The notes under the pieces are model-generated. The model ran no database searches. It had not been told where the DNA came from and saw only the letters and a list, made by a program, of their open reading frames with translations. Made by a program: the position numbers and the translations under genes. Shown here piece after piece: positions 12,110-22,104 of a DNA stretch of 40,043 nucleotides. Position 1 is the first letter of the stretch. Every line of letters begins with the position of its first letter. Location of the stretch: positions 165,021-205,063 of the forward strand of contig MNCI01004089.1 of NCBI GenBank assembly GCA_015680685.1, in the 5' to 3' direction. The DNA comes from Gnetum montanum. Its lineage: Eukaryota > Streptophyta > Gnetopsida > Gnetales > Gnetaceae.

Positions 12110-12349
12110 ACTTCTTCCTCATCTTTGCACCATCAGAGGAATTGTGTTTGTCATTTTTATCATGGTCTTCAATTTTGTTCTAATGAACATAAAAATTTTG
12201 TAATGATTGTAAATATGTACACTTGGGCACTTAGTGTTTGTTTTTGTTTGTATTTGTGAATGTTAGTAGTTAGTCAATAATCCAATATCTTCCTAAAATT
12301 TTGTAAGAAACTTGTTTCTTCTTTTGTTCATTCAAGGTTGAATTTCCAT

Positions 12350-12364
12350 TCAATCATGGGGGTA
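12350..12364 (+). promoter_or_regulatory. Polypurine tract of element B
   Basis: The bases CATGGGGGTA immediately precede the LTR start TGATGAG. Element C carries the same CATGGGGGTA before its 3' LTR (minus strand, 14480-14489). This is the plus-strand priming site for reverse transcription. Confidence 0.65.
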
Positions 12365-13199
12365 TGATGAGTCATATTTTCTTAGGTTTCATTGATGAGG
12401 CCTCATCGACCCAGTTGCATTGACATGGCCTTCTTGATGTAGTGTCTATTTTTTCCTATAAATACATGCTCATCAATTGGTCACAGTTGTAGTAGAGCTC
12501 TTATAGTTTTCTTATTTGAAAGTTAGAATATTTTTTCTAAGTGTCCATAATAGGATTCAAAAAGTGTACAGATCTTTATTCGATCACTATTGTACATGAG
12601 CATGATCATGTGTGTAGAAATAAAGGCACGCTTTTTGATAAACCTTACAACACTTTGAAATAGATTAATTTTTTATTTATGAATTTAATGTTTTATGCAA
12701 TTTCCTTTAATGATTTAATTAATTAATATAAATTAATCTAGATTAAATAGTGATTAATTAAGCACATAAGTATGACCACTTCAAGCATACACTTGATGCT
12801 TGGTAATCCTAGTAACACTTAATGTTTCATAACCCAGTAGCATTAAATGTATTTAGGATGCATACAATAAGTGGGAATGGATGCTTATGTTAGGATCAGC
12901 TAGGTCTAGCTAATTATTCAATTAGCAATTTAAATATTTTATGTTATACATTATTCTTTACCCATAGGTGACTTAAAGTATAAAACATAAAAATGATAAA
13001 AATCATATGCCTTATTTACACTTAACCATACCTTTGCATTTCACAAGTGTAATTGGGAAGACAACGATTACAACGATTAGTTTCACTTCCTAGAGACCAA
13101 TGTACTTAGAAGGATATAAGTCCACAAAATTTAACTAGATTGCACGTGAACACTTAGTGATTCATATGGTTGGGTGTAGGGGGTACTCGTCACTCATCA
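12365..13199 (+). mobile_element. LTR-B1 (3' LTR of gypsy element B)
   Basis: 835 bp, starting TGATGAG and ending CTCATCA, so the termini are the inverted repeat TGATG/CATCA. It contains a TATAAATA box (12457-12464) and an AATAAA signal (12619-12624), placed as in an LTR promoter and polyadenylation unit. It aligns throughout with LTR-B2 (36509-37359). It is flanked on the left by the polypurine tract and on the right by ATGAG (13200-13204), the presumed target duplication, followed by copia integrase. Confidence 0.8.
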
Positions 13200-13805
13200 A
13201 TGAGTTATAAAGAGATTTAGATATCAAGAGACAATTCTTATTAACTAGAACACCCAAGAAAAATGGTTTTATAAAACAAAAAAATATAACTAAACTAAAG
13301 ATGATTCGATTAATGATGAAAGAGAAAAATGTATACCTATGGAATGAGGTAGCTAGAACAATTGTGAATATCATCAATAGATGTTTGGTAAGAGTTGATA
13401 ATGGTAAGACTCATTATTAAATGTGATATGATGAAATGACTAATGTTTAGTTTTTCAAAATTTTTGGTAGCAAGTTCTATATTACAAGCTTGATAGCAAT
13501 TGTGAAGATGGCCTATTTATTGGATATTCTAGCCATTCAAAACCTTATCATAACTTAAACCTGAAAACATCAAAGATTGTTGAAACACCTCATCTTAAGA
13601 TTAATGAATTATTTGAAGATACTAATAATGTGTCTAAGAAAGGTATGAATGTAGATGAAGAAAAAAATGATAATGGTGTTTTGGCATCTAAGCAAGCTAA
13701 TGAGATTGATAAAGAATAGCAAGTCTCAATAGATAAGACAAAAATAGAACAAGAGGCTACACTTGATGATGCCTTGAGGAGAAGAATACATAGGTTCATA
13801 TCCAT
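13200..13805 (+). pseudogene. Ty1/copia integrase C-terminal half (right arm of a split copia)
   Basis: Plus-strand translation gives RDLDIKRQFLLTRTPKKNG, then YLWNEVARTIVNIINRCLV, then FFKIFGSKFYIT. These match copia integrase (GIKRQFSxPRTPQQNGVVERKNRT, AxxTAxYIINRCL, HFKIFGCxxY). The Glu of the DDE triad, expected in the VERKN segment, is Lys here (IKQKN), so the enzyme is dead. A low-complexity Asp/Lys/Glu-rich linker follows to 13805. The sequence stops at the TCCAT target site of element C and resumes at 20739. The N-terminal half of this gene is represented at 36180-36508. Confidence 0.75.
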
Positions 13806-14479
13806 TGATGAGTGGTGAGGTACCCCTACACTCAACCATACGAATATGAGGGTTACATGTGTGATTCGGTCGAACTCTGCAGACTAAGTGCCTACATGCC
13901 TCATGGAACACTTAAGGTTAATCTTTCGTTGTCTTCCCAAACTTACTTGTATTTGTCACGGTTGTATGGTTAAGTAAGTATGAGGTATATGATTTTTATG
14001 TCTTTTCTATTTTATCTCCTATGCTAATGAGGTGAAGGGTGAAGATACTAATTAACTAACTTTAACTAACTAACTAAGCCTTAATTAACCTAGCATCAGT
14101 ATCCATTCCCACTTACTGTTCACACCCTAAACTAATGCAACCTTGGTTACCAAACGCTATTCGTTNNNNNNNNNNNNNNNNNNNNNNNNNNNNNNNNNNN
14201 NNNNNNNNNNNNNNNNNNNNNNNNNNNNNAACTTGTGTTCAGGTACAATATTTTCTCAAATAAAGATCCATTCACTTTGGAGCTTCTACTGCAGGCACAT
14301 GGAAATTATTCTATCTTTGGAGAGGTAAAACTATTAGAGTTTTGCTACGATCTAGGCCTAAACTTAGAAACAAGGGAGAGCCACCTCTTATTTATAGATT
14401 TTGTTGCGCACTGCGATATCGTGTATGCGAAATCGTAGGGGAAGACGAGATATTGCATACGCGATATCGCATCCCATCA
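13806..14479 (-). repeat. 3' LTR of element C (contains a gap)
   Basis: Starts TGATGAGTGG and ends CCCATCA on the plus strand. It aligns with 19942-20738 on both sides of an N run (14166-14229). On the minus strand it has a TATAAATA box (14396-14389) and, near the U3 start, several CGATATCG-like sites. It is shorter than its partner because the N run stands for about 204 bases of the other LTR. Confidence 0.85.
14166..14229. other. Assembly gap (64 N)
   Basis: Unknown bases inside the left LTR of element C. By alignment with the right LTR the missing part corresponds to 20302-20505, about 204 bases, so the N count seems an estimate that is too small. Confidence 0.9.
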
Positions 14480-14489
14480 TACCCCCATG
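14480..14489 (-). promoter_or_regulatory. Polypurine tract of element C
   Basis: The minus strand reads CATGGGGGTA directly before the 3' LTR start TGATGGG. This is identical to the tract before LTR-B1. Confidence 0.65.
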
Positions 14490-14738
14490 ACTAAATAAAA
14501 ACTTGTCCTTGAGTTCCTTACAAAATATTGGGAAGGTATGGGATTATTGACTTGAATGAAAGTAATGGTGAATGGGATGACATGTGAACGGATCATCATT
14601 ACAAGACAAGACAAAACTAGTTTTCATGACAACAAGAGTGAACACTTTATACATTTGACATTAGGCCTTATTTGGTAGCTAAGAGAGAAGAGAGAAAAGA
14701 GAAGAAGTCTGCTATTGCCAACGCCAAGGTTGCGCCTT

Positions 14739-15092
14739 TCATTGTCTATCCATAAGCGTGCCATCGATCTTGCTCCTTGCATAGCTATTTCGGTACCAAT
14801 CCATTCCAAGTGTTCCTTGCAGATCCAATCCATTGTTGTATGATTGCCATCTACACACACAACACAGTCTTATATTAGCAAGGGTAAATGAATCATAATG
14901 TAATTGATACCTTGCTTCGGTGAAAGGTCCATTGGCTAGGTTGTGGTATGGCTGATATGGATCTAGAGATATCATAGCGGTGACTACTGAAGGTGTAGGG
15001 GTTAGGAGAAAATCAAAAAAATTTAGGTCTGGACCCCCATGACTAAGAGCAAACCTTCGGTAGCGATAGAATGGAGAAAGAATAAAGAACAA
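14739..15092 (-). CDS. Short open frame in the ORF3 slot of element C, unrecognised
   Basis: An open frame of 117 codons, unusual in this decayed region. It begins MFFILSPFYRYRRF, has a Tyr/Pro/Asn-rich middle (SLDPYQPYHNLANGPF) and ends GTLMDRQ with TGA at 14739. It sits downstream of a donor-like site homologous to the one before ORF3-A but shares no evident sequence with ORF3. A 60-base stretch (about 14907-14848) has a GTATCA start and a TTGTGTGTGTAG end and keeps the frame if removed, so a small intron is possible though very short for plants. The true start may be the internal ATG at MISLDPYQ. I do not recognise the product; it may be a chance frame or a captured exon. Confidence 0.3.
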   Translation of the reverse strand: MFFILSPFYRYRRFALSHGGPDLNFFDFLLTPTPSVVTAMISLDPYQPYHNLANGPFTEARYQLHYDSFTLANIRLCCVCRWQSYNNGLDLQGTLGMDWYRNSYARSKIDGTLMDRQ

Positions 15093-15099
15093 GAAAGAT

Positions 15100-16790
15100 G
15101 GAGAAAAAGAGACAACTATAACGTCGATGAAATGGATGTTAAGATGAAAATGAACAAAATAGAGTAGATTGTAAAAATGTTGAGGGAAAGAGTTTAACTA
15201 GTGCACGAAATAGGAATGTCAGTGGGTCCTCCCCAAAGTAGGCTCATGCCTTTAATGCCTTGACAAACCCACATTCAAAGAGTTCGTAGGCTCTAGGAAT
15301 GTCATTTGGAACAAGAGTTAAAGTCTCAACCACAAGAATTTACCAAAAAGAAAACAATGTGTTAACCAAAATATACACTAATGATACAACTAGTAATGAG
15401 GTGAACAATGGAGAGAAGGATGGAGAGAAGAGAATGGAATGGAATCCCATGAACAAGGTGGTGTACAGCCCCTTGTGTATTTCATGGTTAATGTAACTTA
15501 GTAGATCCCATTCCTTGTCCAGCCTCAAACAAACCACGTCTAGTGACTTCACATTAATGCATTCAGCCAATCCATCCCCTTGAAGTAACAAGAATGCCTT
15601 CCCCAAAGAGCAATCACCATTCCGATGAAATGAAGGAGGAGAGAATGGGAAGCGAAAAGGGCCTTATTTAGAGGAAAAATTTTTTATTTTAGTTCCATAA
15701 CCAGTGCTTGTAGCCCAAATGATTATTTCTTCTAAGGGGTGTGCTTTGAATTCTCACTATTTTTTTTCTTTTTTGTTTTTTGTGTTTTATGTGTTTATGC
15801 GTGAGAACCACACCATGCAAAGACTTTGTTATTTTTATTAGCTTAGCATCCCAATAATGGAGCAATGTTAGAATGAGAAGAAAACTCAAGAAGAAAAAAT
15901 CCAAGCACCCAAGAGAATGGCCAATACAAATCCATCAAGTTCCCTTGAAGCCACACCCTTTTCAATCCTTGAGTCCTTCCTTAGTTTGAGAAATTTCTAG
16001 TCACCAATTCATTGATAGTTCTTATTTAGAAAAGGACTATAAATTTCCAAGCCAAGAGAGACCATAGAAAATTGCGGATGTATGGATGAAGTGGACTCAT
16101 TGCCTGCTATATCAAAAGAACCATACCTTAGTATCAACATCATAACTTAAAGGTAAAAACCAGACATTAGCAACCAATAGAAAAGTAGTTCATACCATCA
16201 TTAAGAAAACTTATTGGGTGACAAAATTAAAATATGGATAACACACACAAGAAATGGAAAAGTATGAATGATGTTGTAAAACAAAAATAAGAAAAGTTAA
16301 AGAAATTTGTAAAACAAAAATGTACAAAACAAAAATGTGTAAATAAAAAACGTGTAAAAAAAACTTAAAAGAATTGAGGGCCCCAAATGATTAGCATAGG
16401 TGGCCATCTCCCCCATGACTGAATTGAAAGGAAGAGATCCAAAATAACGAGTGCCTGTTTGAATTTCTTAGAAGTTCCCAACTCCTCCCGATTGATGTTT
16501 TCAGGTTAAGGGGTGGAAGTCAGTGACGCTCATACTCTAATGTATCTATGCCTTCGTTGTGGGCATGAGTTTTTCCCTCAGTTCATTCCATGCATGTTCA
16601 TGAGCTGCTCTCTTGATCAGCTTTCAACCACTAGGTGTTCTCTTGTTGTGTGGTTACTACATACAAGCCTCTTTGGATCTGATTTCCTTGTGCACACTAG
16701 TTGCATGTAGGAGATGTTAAGCATTCCTCCATGTCATCACCCTCTGAGTCACTATATGTGATGCATGGAACTTTCTTCTTCTCGATCTTT
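15100..16790 (-). other. 3' non-coding spacer and integrase/protease-linker remnant of element C
   Basis: No intact gene. 16380-16450 matches the bases just after integrase in element E (5170-5240). 16510-16740 matches element E 6110-6350, the stretch between protease and reverse transcriptase. Reverse transcriptase and integrase are therefore deleted between about 16510 and 16460. 16270-16365 is the GTAAAACAAAAA low-complexity tract. The rest aligns in patches with 3860-5040. Confidence 0.55.
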
Positions 16791-16799
16791 CCATAAATT

Positions 16800-17165
16800 T
16801 TTACCTTAGATATCTCCAAGGAAAGATCGTGGATTTCTAGACATGCCTCTATTGTACTTAGCCATGCCCTTCCCATTATAATNACATGCCTCTATTGTAC
16901 TTAGCCATGCCCTTCCCATTATAATTGGGAAGTCTCCTTTGTTGTTGTTGACTTCTATCACCAGGAAATCAGCTGGGTATGACCAACCACACATAGTGGT
17001 AACGATGTTTTCCACCAATCCCAAGGGAATGGTGATGGACTGGTCAGCCAGCTCTAGTTGAATATTGCTCTTCTTAAGTGGAGGCAAGTTCTAGGCTTGA
17101 TACATTTCTCATGAGATTAAGTTGAATCTAGAACCCCAGTCAAGAAGAGCCTTATGAGGTTCATT
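16800..17165 (-). pseudogene. Retrotransposon aspartic protease (element C)
   Basis: On the minus strand LLDWGSRFNLIS (about 17150-17109) is the active-site segment, but Asp-Trp-Gly replaces the needed Asp-Thr/Ser-Gly. Then come LPPLKKSNIQLELADQSITI, LGLVENIVTTM, YPADFLVIEV and IIMGRAWL, the normal C-terminal order of plant gypsy proteases. Two in-frame stops lie between the active-site segment and LPPLKK. The frame is further broken by a duplicated 42-base contig overlap around the N at 16883, which is an assembly fault and not a mutation. Confidence 0.75.
16841..16925. repeat. Unmerged contig overlap (42 bp twice around one N)
   Basis: 16841-16882 and 16884-16925 are identical and separated by a single N at 16883. 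The same signature occurs at 17316 and 17564. Confidence 0.9.
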
Positions 17166-17274
17166 CCCAGCAACTTGGAGATAAATTATGGGACTTCCAG
17201 GGTCAGAGAGTTTCTTGGGAAGGTGGCCTACCTTGATCCAGTCAGTAACGGTATGTGTTAACATAACCATATAC

Positions 17275-17357
17275 ATTAAGCTCTGTTGTTGGTTTGAAGG
17301 AAGCTCTGAAGCCTTNATTAAGCTCTGTTGTTGGTTTGAAGGAAGCTCTGAAGCCTT
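17275..17357. repeat. Unmerged contig overlap (41 bp twice around one N)
   Basis: 17275-17315 and 17317-17357 are identical, with a single N at 17316. This is an assembly join, not a biological tandem repeat. Confidence 0.9.
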
Positions 17358-17519
17358 AATTGTTGGAGGAGTGGTCATAGACTCAATCGCGTGTGGTTGT
17401 GAGAGCTTGTTTGGGCTTTTGGTTTTGAAGAAAGGTTTTCTCCTTTTGTGGTTGTCAGAACCAGCAGCGAGTTGAAGGTTTACAACTCTCGTAGCATTAC
17501 GTTGTTGCGGTTGAGTAGG

Positions 17520-17608
17520 AAGTTCCCCTTTCATTGTTGGAGTGGGTGGTAATGGAACTACCANAAGTTCCCCTTTCATTGTTGGAGTGGGTGGTAATGG
17601 AACTACCA
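17520..17608. repeat. Unmerged contig overlap (44 bp twice around one N)
   Basis: 17520-17563 and 17565-17608 are identical, with a single N at 17564. It breaks the gag-protease linker frame artificially. Confidence 0.9.
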
Positions 17609-17659
17609 GCGTAAGAGAGGCGGATGGATTCAGAGGATGGTATGTATGTGGTGCGTCTC

Positions 17660-19780
17660 CCAAGGAGAAGGAGTCCTAAAATACTCCCGAACTTGGTAGT
17701 GACGTTGTGGAGTTGCATGACCCATAGAGTCACTTGGAGAAATTGGCTGCTGCACGTAGTAGCCATATGGGTCTAGTTGCAACCTTAAAATTTTTTCAAC
17801 TTACAACCTTAAAATTTTTTCAGCTTACAACCTTAAAATTTTTTCAGCTTACAACCTTAAAATTTTTTCAGCTTACAACCTTAAATTTTTTTAGCTTACA
17901 ACCTTAAAATTTTTTCAGCCATATTGGGCAACATCCCTTAGGATGATCATATTGGTAGATCTCACATCCATCGTCATTGTCCATGTCAGAATCCACAACC
18001 TCATCAGTAATAGTTATTTTTCCCTTACCCTTGTCACGTGCATGGCTTGAATCTCTCTGCTTTTTCTTATCATGGTCACTACTTCACTCCTTAGACTCCT
18101 CTACGATTTTTAGGACAGTTTTGAATCTACTATTTAAGGAGTCCCACATTTGATCTACCTTAACCAACTCCTTGGTAGTTAACTTTTGAAGTGGCAAGGT
18201 TTTTCTATTCACCAACTCTTCGAGTGGTGTCTCATCCTCTTCATTGCAGAATCTCACTTCCTTCTTCGGAGGGAAGGATCACGGTTATACTCTTCTACGC
18301 TTTCTCTTTTCCATAGCTCCCCTTCTTCTTTAGCTACTTTCTCCAAAAATCTATGAACTTCATGGGACCTAAGTTCAGATAATCTCCCTTAGGCATATGT
18401 TCCAAGGGTTTTCTTGGTTTCATGTCTTAGCCCATCTATGAGGTGGTGGAGTTGATCCCGTTGTGCATAACCATGGTCCAAGCAATGATGTAGCAATGCA
18501 TAATATTGGCCTATGGCTACATCCAAGAGTTCATGAGTACCCTACTTCCATCCTTGGATCTACTTACGCAAGTTGGACACTCTGAAGTACGTTTAGTATT
18601 TATCATTGAAGAGTTCTAACATCGTACTCCACCTCTTAATGGTTTCCGGCTCTAAGGACCGGTACCAACTTTCTGCTTCCTTTACGAGTGTCCTAGGAAA
18701 CAACTTTAACTTCTGCCACTCATTTTCAATATTTTGCAAGGCATAGGCATCATGGAATGCATGTAAGTTATTTTTCGGATCAGCATTATATCCCCCCTCA
18801 AACCGTGGGATATTGTTCATGTCTAGTCTCTTGATCCGACTGTCCTTTTGATGCCTTGTAGGTATCCTCACAGCCTTTGTAATATCTAACATACTTTGCG
18901 TGGCAAGTAGGGGTTCATCATGATCATCTCTCTCATGATGTCTATGATGCCTACGTGGTTCCCTACTTTCCCTTCTACCATGCCTAGACTCTCTAGACTA
19001 CCCTCGTCCTATCTCTTGACTCTCTCGTCGAGGTCTCTCATTTCGCTTACCCTTATCCTCATCATTGTGCTCCTTGTGACTACGTCCAGATGTGGAAGGA
19101 GCGGGTGAATGATGTGATAAAGAGGAAGAAGAAGGAGAATCATCGTCATGAAGATTTTTCTTACCTTCTCTTCTGTGGCTATAGCCCTGATCGTGATGAC
19201 AATCCAAATGCCCATCCTTGTCATGTGTTTTTGTTCCCTCAGTGAACACTTGGTGTTCATGGGGATCAGAACCAGGGTTGTGTATCATGGAGTGTAGGTT
19301 CTGATACCACACCTCGTCACTATTGTTAGGAGGGGGAACATCATTTGATGGAAAACTTGTTATAATTGGTTCACCATCTCCAATTTCTCTTAGGACGTGT
19401 GGGACCCCTTTGCCCTTCAACAATGTATGGTGGCTCTCCTGTCGCAAGTCCCGTTGACATTGCACTTCTATGGGATGATAATCCCTTGTGTCAAAATCAC
19501 CGCCAACGTATTCAACGGATAGTTGTGTCATGCCTATCTATGCAAGAGCATGAAGAAGCATGTTAGGGACTACTCGATATGGAGGTAACACTATGTTACC
19601 TTGCAAGTCTCTCCAATGCAGTTGTTCATCCTGATGGAGGATAAAGGTAAAATCGGGTATATACTCATCAGAATGAATATATATCACTCGATGCTGTTGA
19701 GGAACTAGCGGTTCTTGGTTATGTGTTTGGTGCCACCGACTATCTCTAGTGTGATCCCTAGGTGGTGAAGTGATTTTGTT
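17660..19780 (-). pseudogene. Ty3/gypsy gag (element C)
   Basis: The minus strand runs from a short N-terminal part (19780-19530) through a His/Arg/Asp/Ser-rich disordered region (19530-18998). It continues into the capsid (18892-18593) with IPTRHQKDSRIKRLDMNNIP, FEGGYN, FHDAYALQNIENEWQKLKLF, SWYRSL and LELFNDKY, the Retrotrans_gag pattern. Capsid and coiled-coil-like sequence continue to about 18000, and a Cys/His patch (YQYDHPKGCC, about 17935-17975) precedes the protease linker. The capsid core is open for 99 codons. A 24-bp repeat array (17781-17920) with stops in all frames interrupts it after the Cys/His patch. The same gene occurs in element E and at 37500-38425. Confidence 0.75.
17781..17920. 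repeat. 24-bp tandem repeat, six units, inside element C gag
   Basis: Units start at 17781, 17805, 17829, 17853, 17877 and 17900; the fifth is one base short. The unit is AACCTTAAAATTTTTTCAGC plus TTAC. On the gag strand every frame of the unit has a stop. Element E lacks the array at the equivalent place. Confidence 0.9.
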
Positions 19781-19921
19781 TGAAAAAGAAGATATTGTTT
19801 CTTATTCAGTGTGCTAATTAACCGTTATATAATTTTTTGTTTAATTAACCCTAAGGGTTTGATTAAACTTCCCAACGATGTGGATGATTTCCTACGTTCT
19901 ACTTAGCACACAAACAACTTA

Positions 19922-19941
19922 GTCCTCGGCATCGGCACCAA
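19922..19941 (-). promoter_or_regulatory. Primer-binding site of element C (tRNA-Asp type)
   Basis: Directly inside the 5' LTR the minus strand reads TTGGTGCCGATGCCGAGGA. Compared with TTGGCGCCGTTGCCGGGGA, the complement of the plant tRNA-Asp 3' end, it has three mismatches in 19. That primer is typical of Athila-type gypsy elements. Confidence 0.65.
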
Positions 19942-20738
19942 TGATGAGTGGCGAGATACCCCTACACTCAACCATACGAATACGAGCGTTACACACATGA
20001 TCTAGTCGAACTCCATAGAATAAGTGCCTACACACCTCATGGAACACTTAAGGTTAATCATTCATTGTCTTCCTAGACTTACTTGTATTTTTCATGGTTG
20101 TATGGTTAAGTAAGTCTGAGGTATATGATTTTTATGTCTTTTCTGTTTTATCTCCTATGCTAATGAGGTGAAGGGTGAAGAGACTAATTAACTAACTTTA
20201 ACTAACTAATTAAGCCTTAATTAACCTAGCATCAGTATCCGTTCCCATTTACCATTCACACCTTGAACCAATGCAACCTTGGTTACAAAACGCTATTTGT
20301 TACTGGGATCACCAAGCGTAACGCACATGCTCGAAGCGGTTGTATTGAATGCACATAACTATGGGAAAAGGGTTGAATGCTTGTTATTGAATGCTTTATT
20401 GTTTATTGTACAATAAAAAATAAATAACAATAAATAAATTTCTATCTAGCTTAGTGCATGCACTACAAGGTTTATCCAAGAAGTTCATCTTTATTTCCCT
20501 ACACAAACTTGTGTTCAGGTACAATATTTGCTTGAATAAAGATTCGTTCACTTTGGAGCTCCTACTACGGGCACATGGAAATTATTCTATCTCTGGAGAG
20601 GTAAAACTACCAGAGTTTCACTACAGTCTAGGCCTAAACTTAGAAACAAGGGAGAGCCGCCTCTTATTTATAGATTTGGTGGTGCACTACGATATCGTGT
20701 ACGCGATATCACGGCCCATGCGATATCGTGTTCCATCA
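19942..20738 (-). repeat. 5' LTR of element C
   Basis: 797 bp with TGATG/CATCA ends. The minus strand has a TATAAATA box (20672-20665). A cluster of CGATATCG-type palindromes lies at the U3 start (20690-20728). An A/T-rich AATAAA-like stretch occurs at 20410-20440. It aligns with the left LTR at 13806-14479. Confidence 0.85.
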
Positions 20739-21230
20739 TCCATGGTAGATATTCTTAGGAAAACTCTTAGAGAAAGAACAAAGAAACCTGAAGCTAAAAT
20801 AACAGATCATGGCTTATTAATGTATTGTCTTGCATTTTCCATTCCTCTAACAGTTAGGGAAGCTCTTAGAAGTGAGGACTGGAAGAATTCCATGAATGAA
20901 GAGATGAATTAGAGTATAAATAATAATACTTAGGAGCTTGTCCCATGATCCAAAGAAGCTAATGTCATTGGAACTAAGTGGATCTTTGCAAACAAGATGA
21001 ATGAGCATGGTGAAGTGACTTGAAACAACATTAGATTAGTAGAAAAAGGTCTTGTATAGATAGAAAGGCTTAATTATCAAGATACATTTTCTCCAGTTAC
21101 AAGATTGGAATCTATTAGAATGCTTTTAGCTTTTGCAACTTATCAAGGGTTTAAGCTCTACTAGATGGATGCAAAATCTTCATTTCTAAATGGATAAATA
21201 AAAGAAAGCATATATTTTTACAAAAGCATT
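20739..21230 (+). pseudogene. Ty1/copia reverse transcriptase, N-terminal part
   Basis: Plus-strand translation shows EALRSEDWKNSMNEEMN, then NNT-stop-ELV, NVIGTKWIFANKMNEHGEV, LNYQDTFSPVTRLESIRMLL and MDAKSSFLNG. This is copia reverse transcriptase (AMxEEMxxLxxNxTWELV, KWVFxxKxNxxG, YxETFAPVxRLxSIRxLL, MDVKxAFLNG). The reading frame has no frameshift over about 420 bases, and each stop is one C-to-T or G-to-A change from the expected codon. The frame joins that before 13805 when element C and one TCCAT are taken out. After about 21200 similarity is lost; the YxDD motif and RNase H are not visible. Confidence 0.8.
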
Positions 21231-21399
21231 AAATAAAGAAGGATTTCTATATCCTAGAACATTACTTAGCATAACTACTTTACCTAGACATACATAAGAT
21301 TAAAAAACTTCTAAAACTAGTTTAGAGATTTATTATAAGCTAATGAGCTTCATTTTAAGGGGAGTAGATACACTTATATTGTAGGGAAGCAGGATACTT

Positions 21400-21963
21400 T
21401 CAAGATGTAGTAGAAGAACTAGGTACCCATGCTAAGTATATTGAATTCTCAAAGTCATATCCTATGGATTCACACATTTCCTCATAGGGATCATGACTAG
21501 AGGATGACTTTTTTTTTGGCTATAAGCTCAGGGGATGTAACAACTCTAAGAGGTCATGGGTAAAGTACACAGTCTCAATGTCCTACTCTGTATATCTTCC
21601 ACTTTCTTTAGGAGTTATGGATGCCATAGGTCTCTATGTCTCAAACTCTAAGAATTCCTATTGTTTTCATAACCTAAACCCTTCCATGTCCTTACTGAAC
21701 TTTTCTTGGGCCTTTCACTCTTGTCTATTTCTTTCATACTTTATTCTAGCTTGAATGTTCATCAATGCTTGATTTCTCCTAGCCTCTTCTCTTCTTAACT
21801 CTTCCCCAAGCTCTGTAAAATCCTCTTTATTTATCCAAAATCTCTCATGGATATCCATATCTATGAGGCCTTCTAATTTGCTTCTTGGCTCTCTAATCTA
21901 TTCTATACCTTTTATTTTCCCCCTATCTAGTCTTTCTCTCATTATTACATCTCTATTTTGAGC
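21400..21963 (-). pseudogene. Decayed antisense reading frame between copia reverse transcriptase and LTR-D1
   Basis: One frame on the minus strand can be followed for 188 codons with about seven internal stops and no frameshift. A possible start ATG is at 21942 (MRERLDRGKIKG). The middle is highly charged (ELGEELRREEARRNQALMNI, then QARIKYERNRQE), as in coiled coils. Further on come MASITPKESGRYTE and, near the end, SSSSHDPYEEMCESIGYDFE, with TGA at 21402-21400. It runs opposite to the copia element. I do not recognise the family. It could be an antisense accessory gene of this copia lineage, a captured host exon, or another inserted element. Confidence 0.4.
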
Positions 21964-22104
21964 TTGATAGTTCACTATTCAAGTAGATTAGTTCAATTAA
22001 GCTCTTATGCATTTCTCTTGTTTTTTTTATCACTTATGTTTATATTTGTGTTTTGAGCTTAATTTTTTTAATGACTAGGCAAGCTTCTTTTCACATTTTT
22101 CTAA

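Larger units (their letters stand above)
13806..20738 (-). mobile_element. Complete but non-autonomous Ty3/gypsy element C, Athila-like
   Basis: A 6.9-kb element read on the minus strand: 5' LTR 19942-20738, primer site, gag, protease, an integrase remnant or spacer, a short reading frame, polypurine tract, 3' LTR 13806-14479. Both ends are TGATG/CATCA, and the 5-bp duplication TCCAT flanks it (13801-13805 and 20739-20743). Reverse transcriptase, RNase H and the integrase core are absent, so it must have relied on proteins from a relative. The primer site fits tRNA-Asp, as in Athila-type elements. The LTRs differ at roughly one base in ten where compared, nearly all transitions, so the insertion is old. 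Element E is a diverged relative. Confidence 0.85.

Noticed and set aside
20454-20912. 152-codon plus-strand open frame
   Set aside because: It is a chance fusion of LTR sequence of element C with the copia reverse transcriptase frame across the insertion site. Only the part after 20742 is coding relic.
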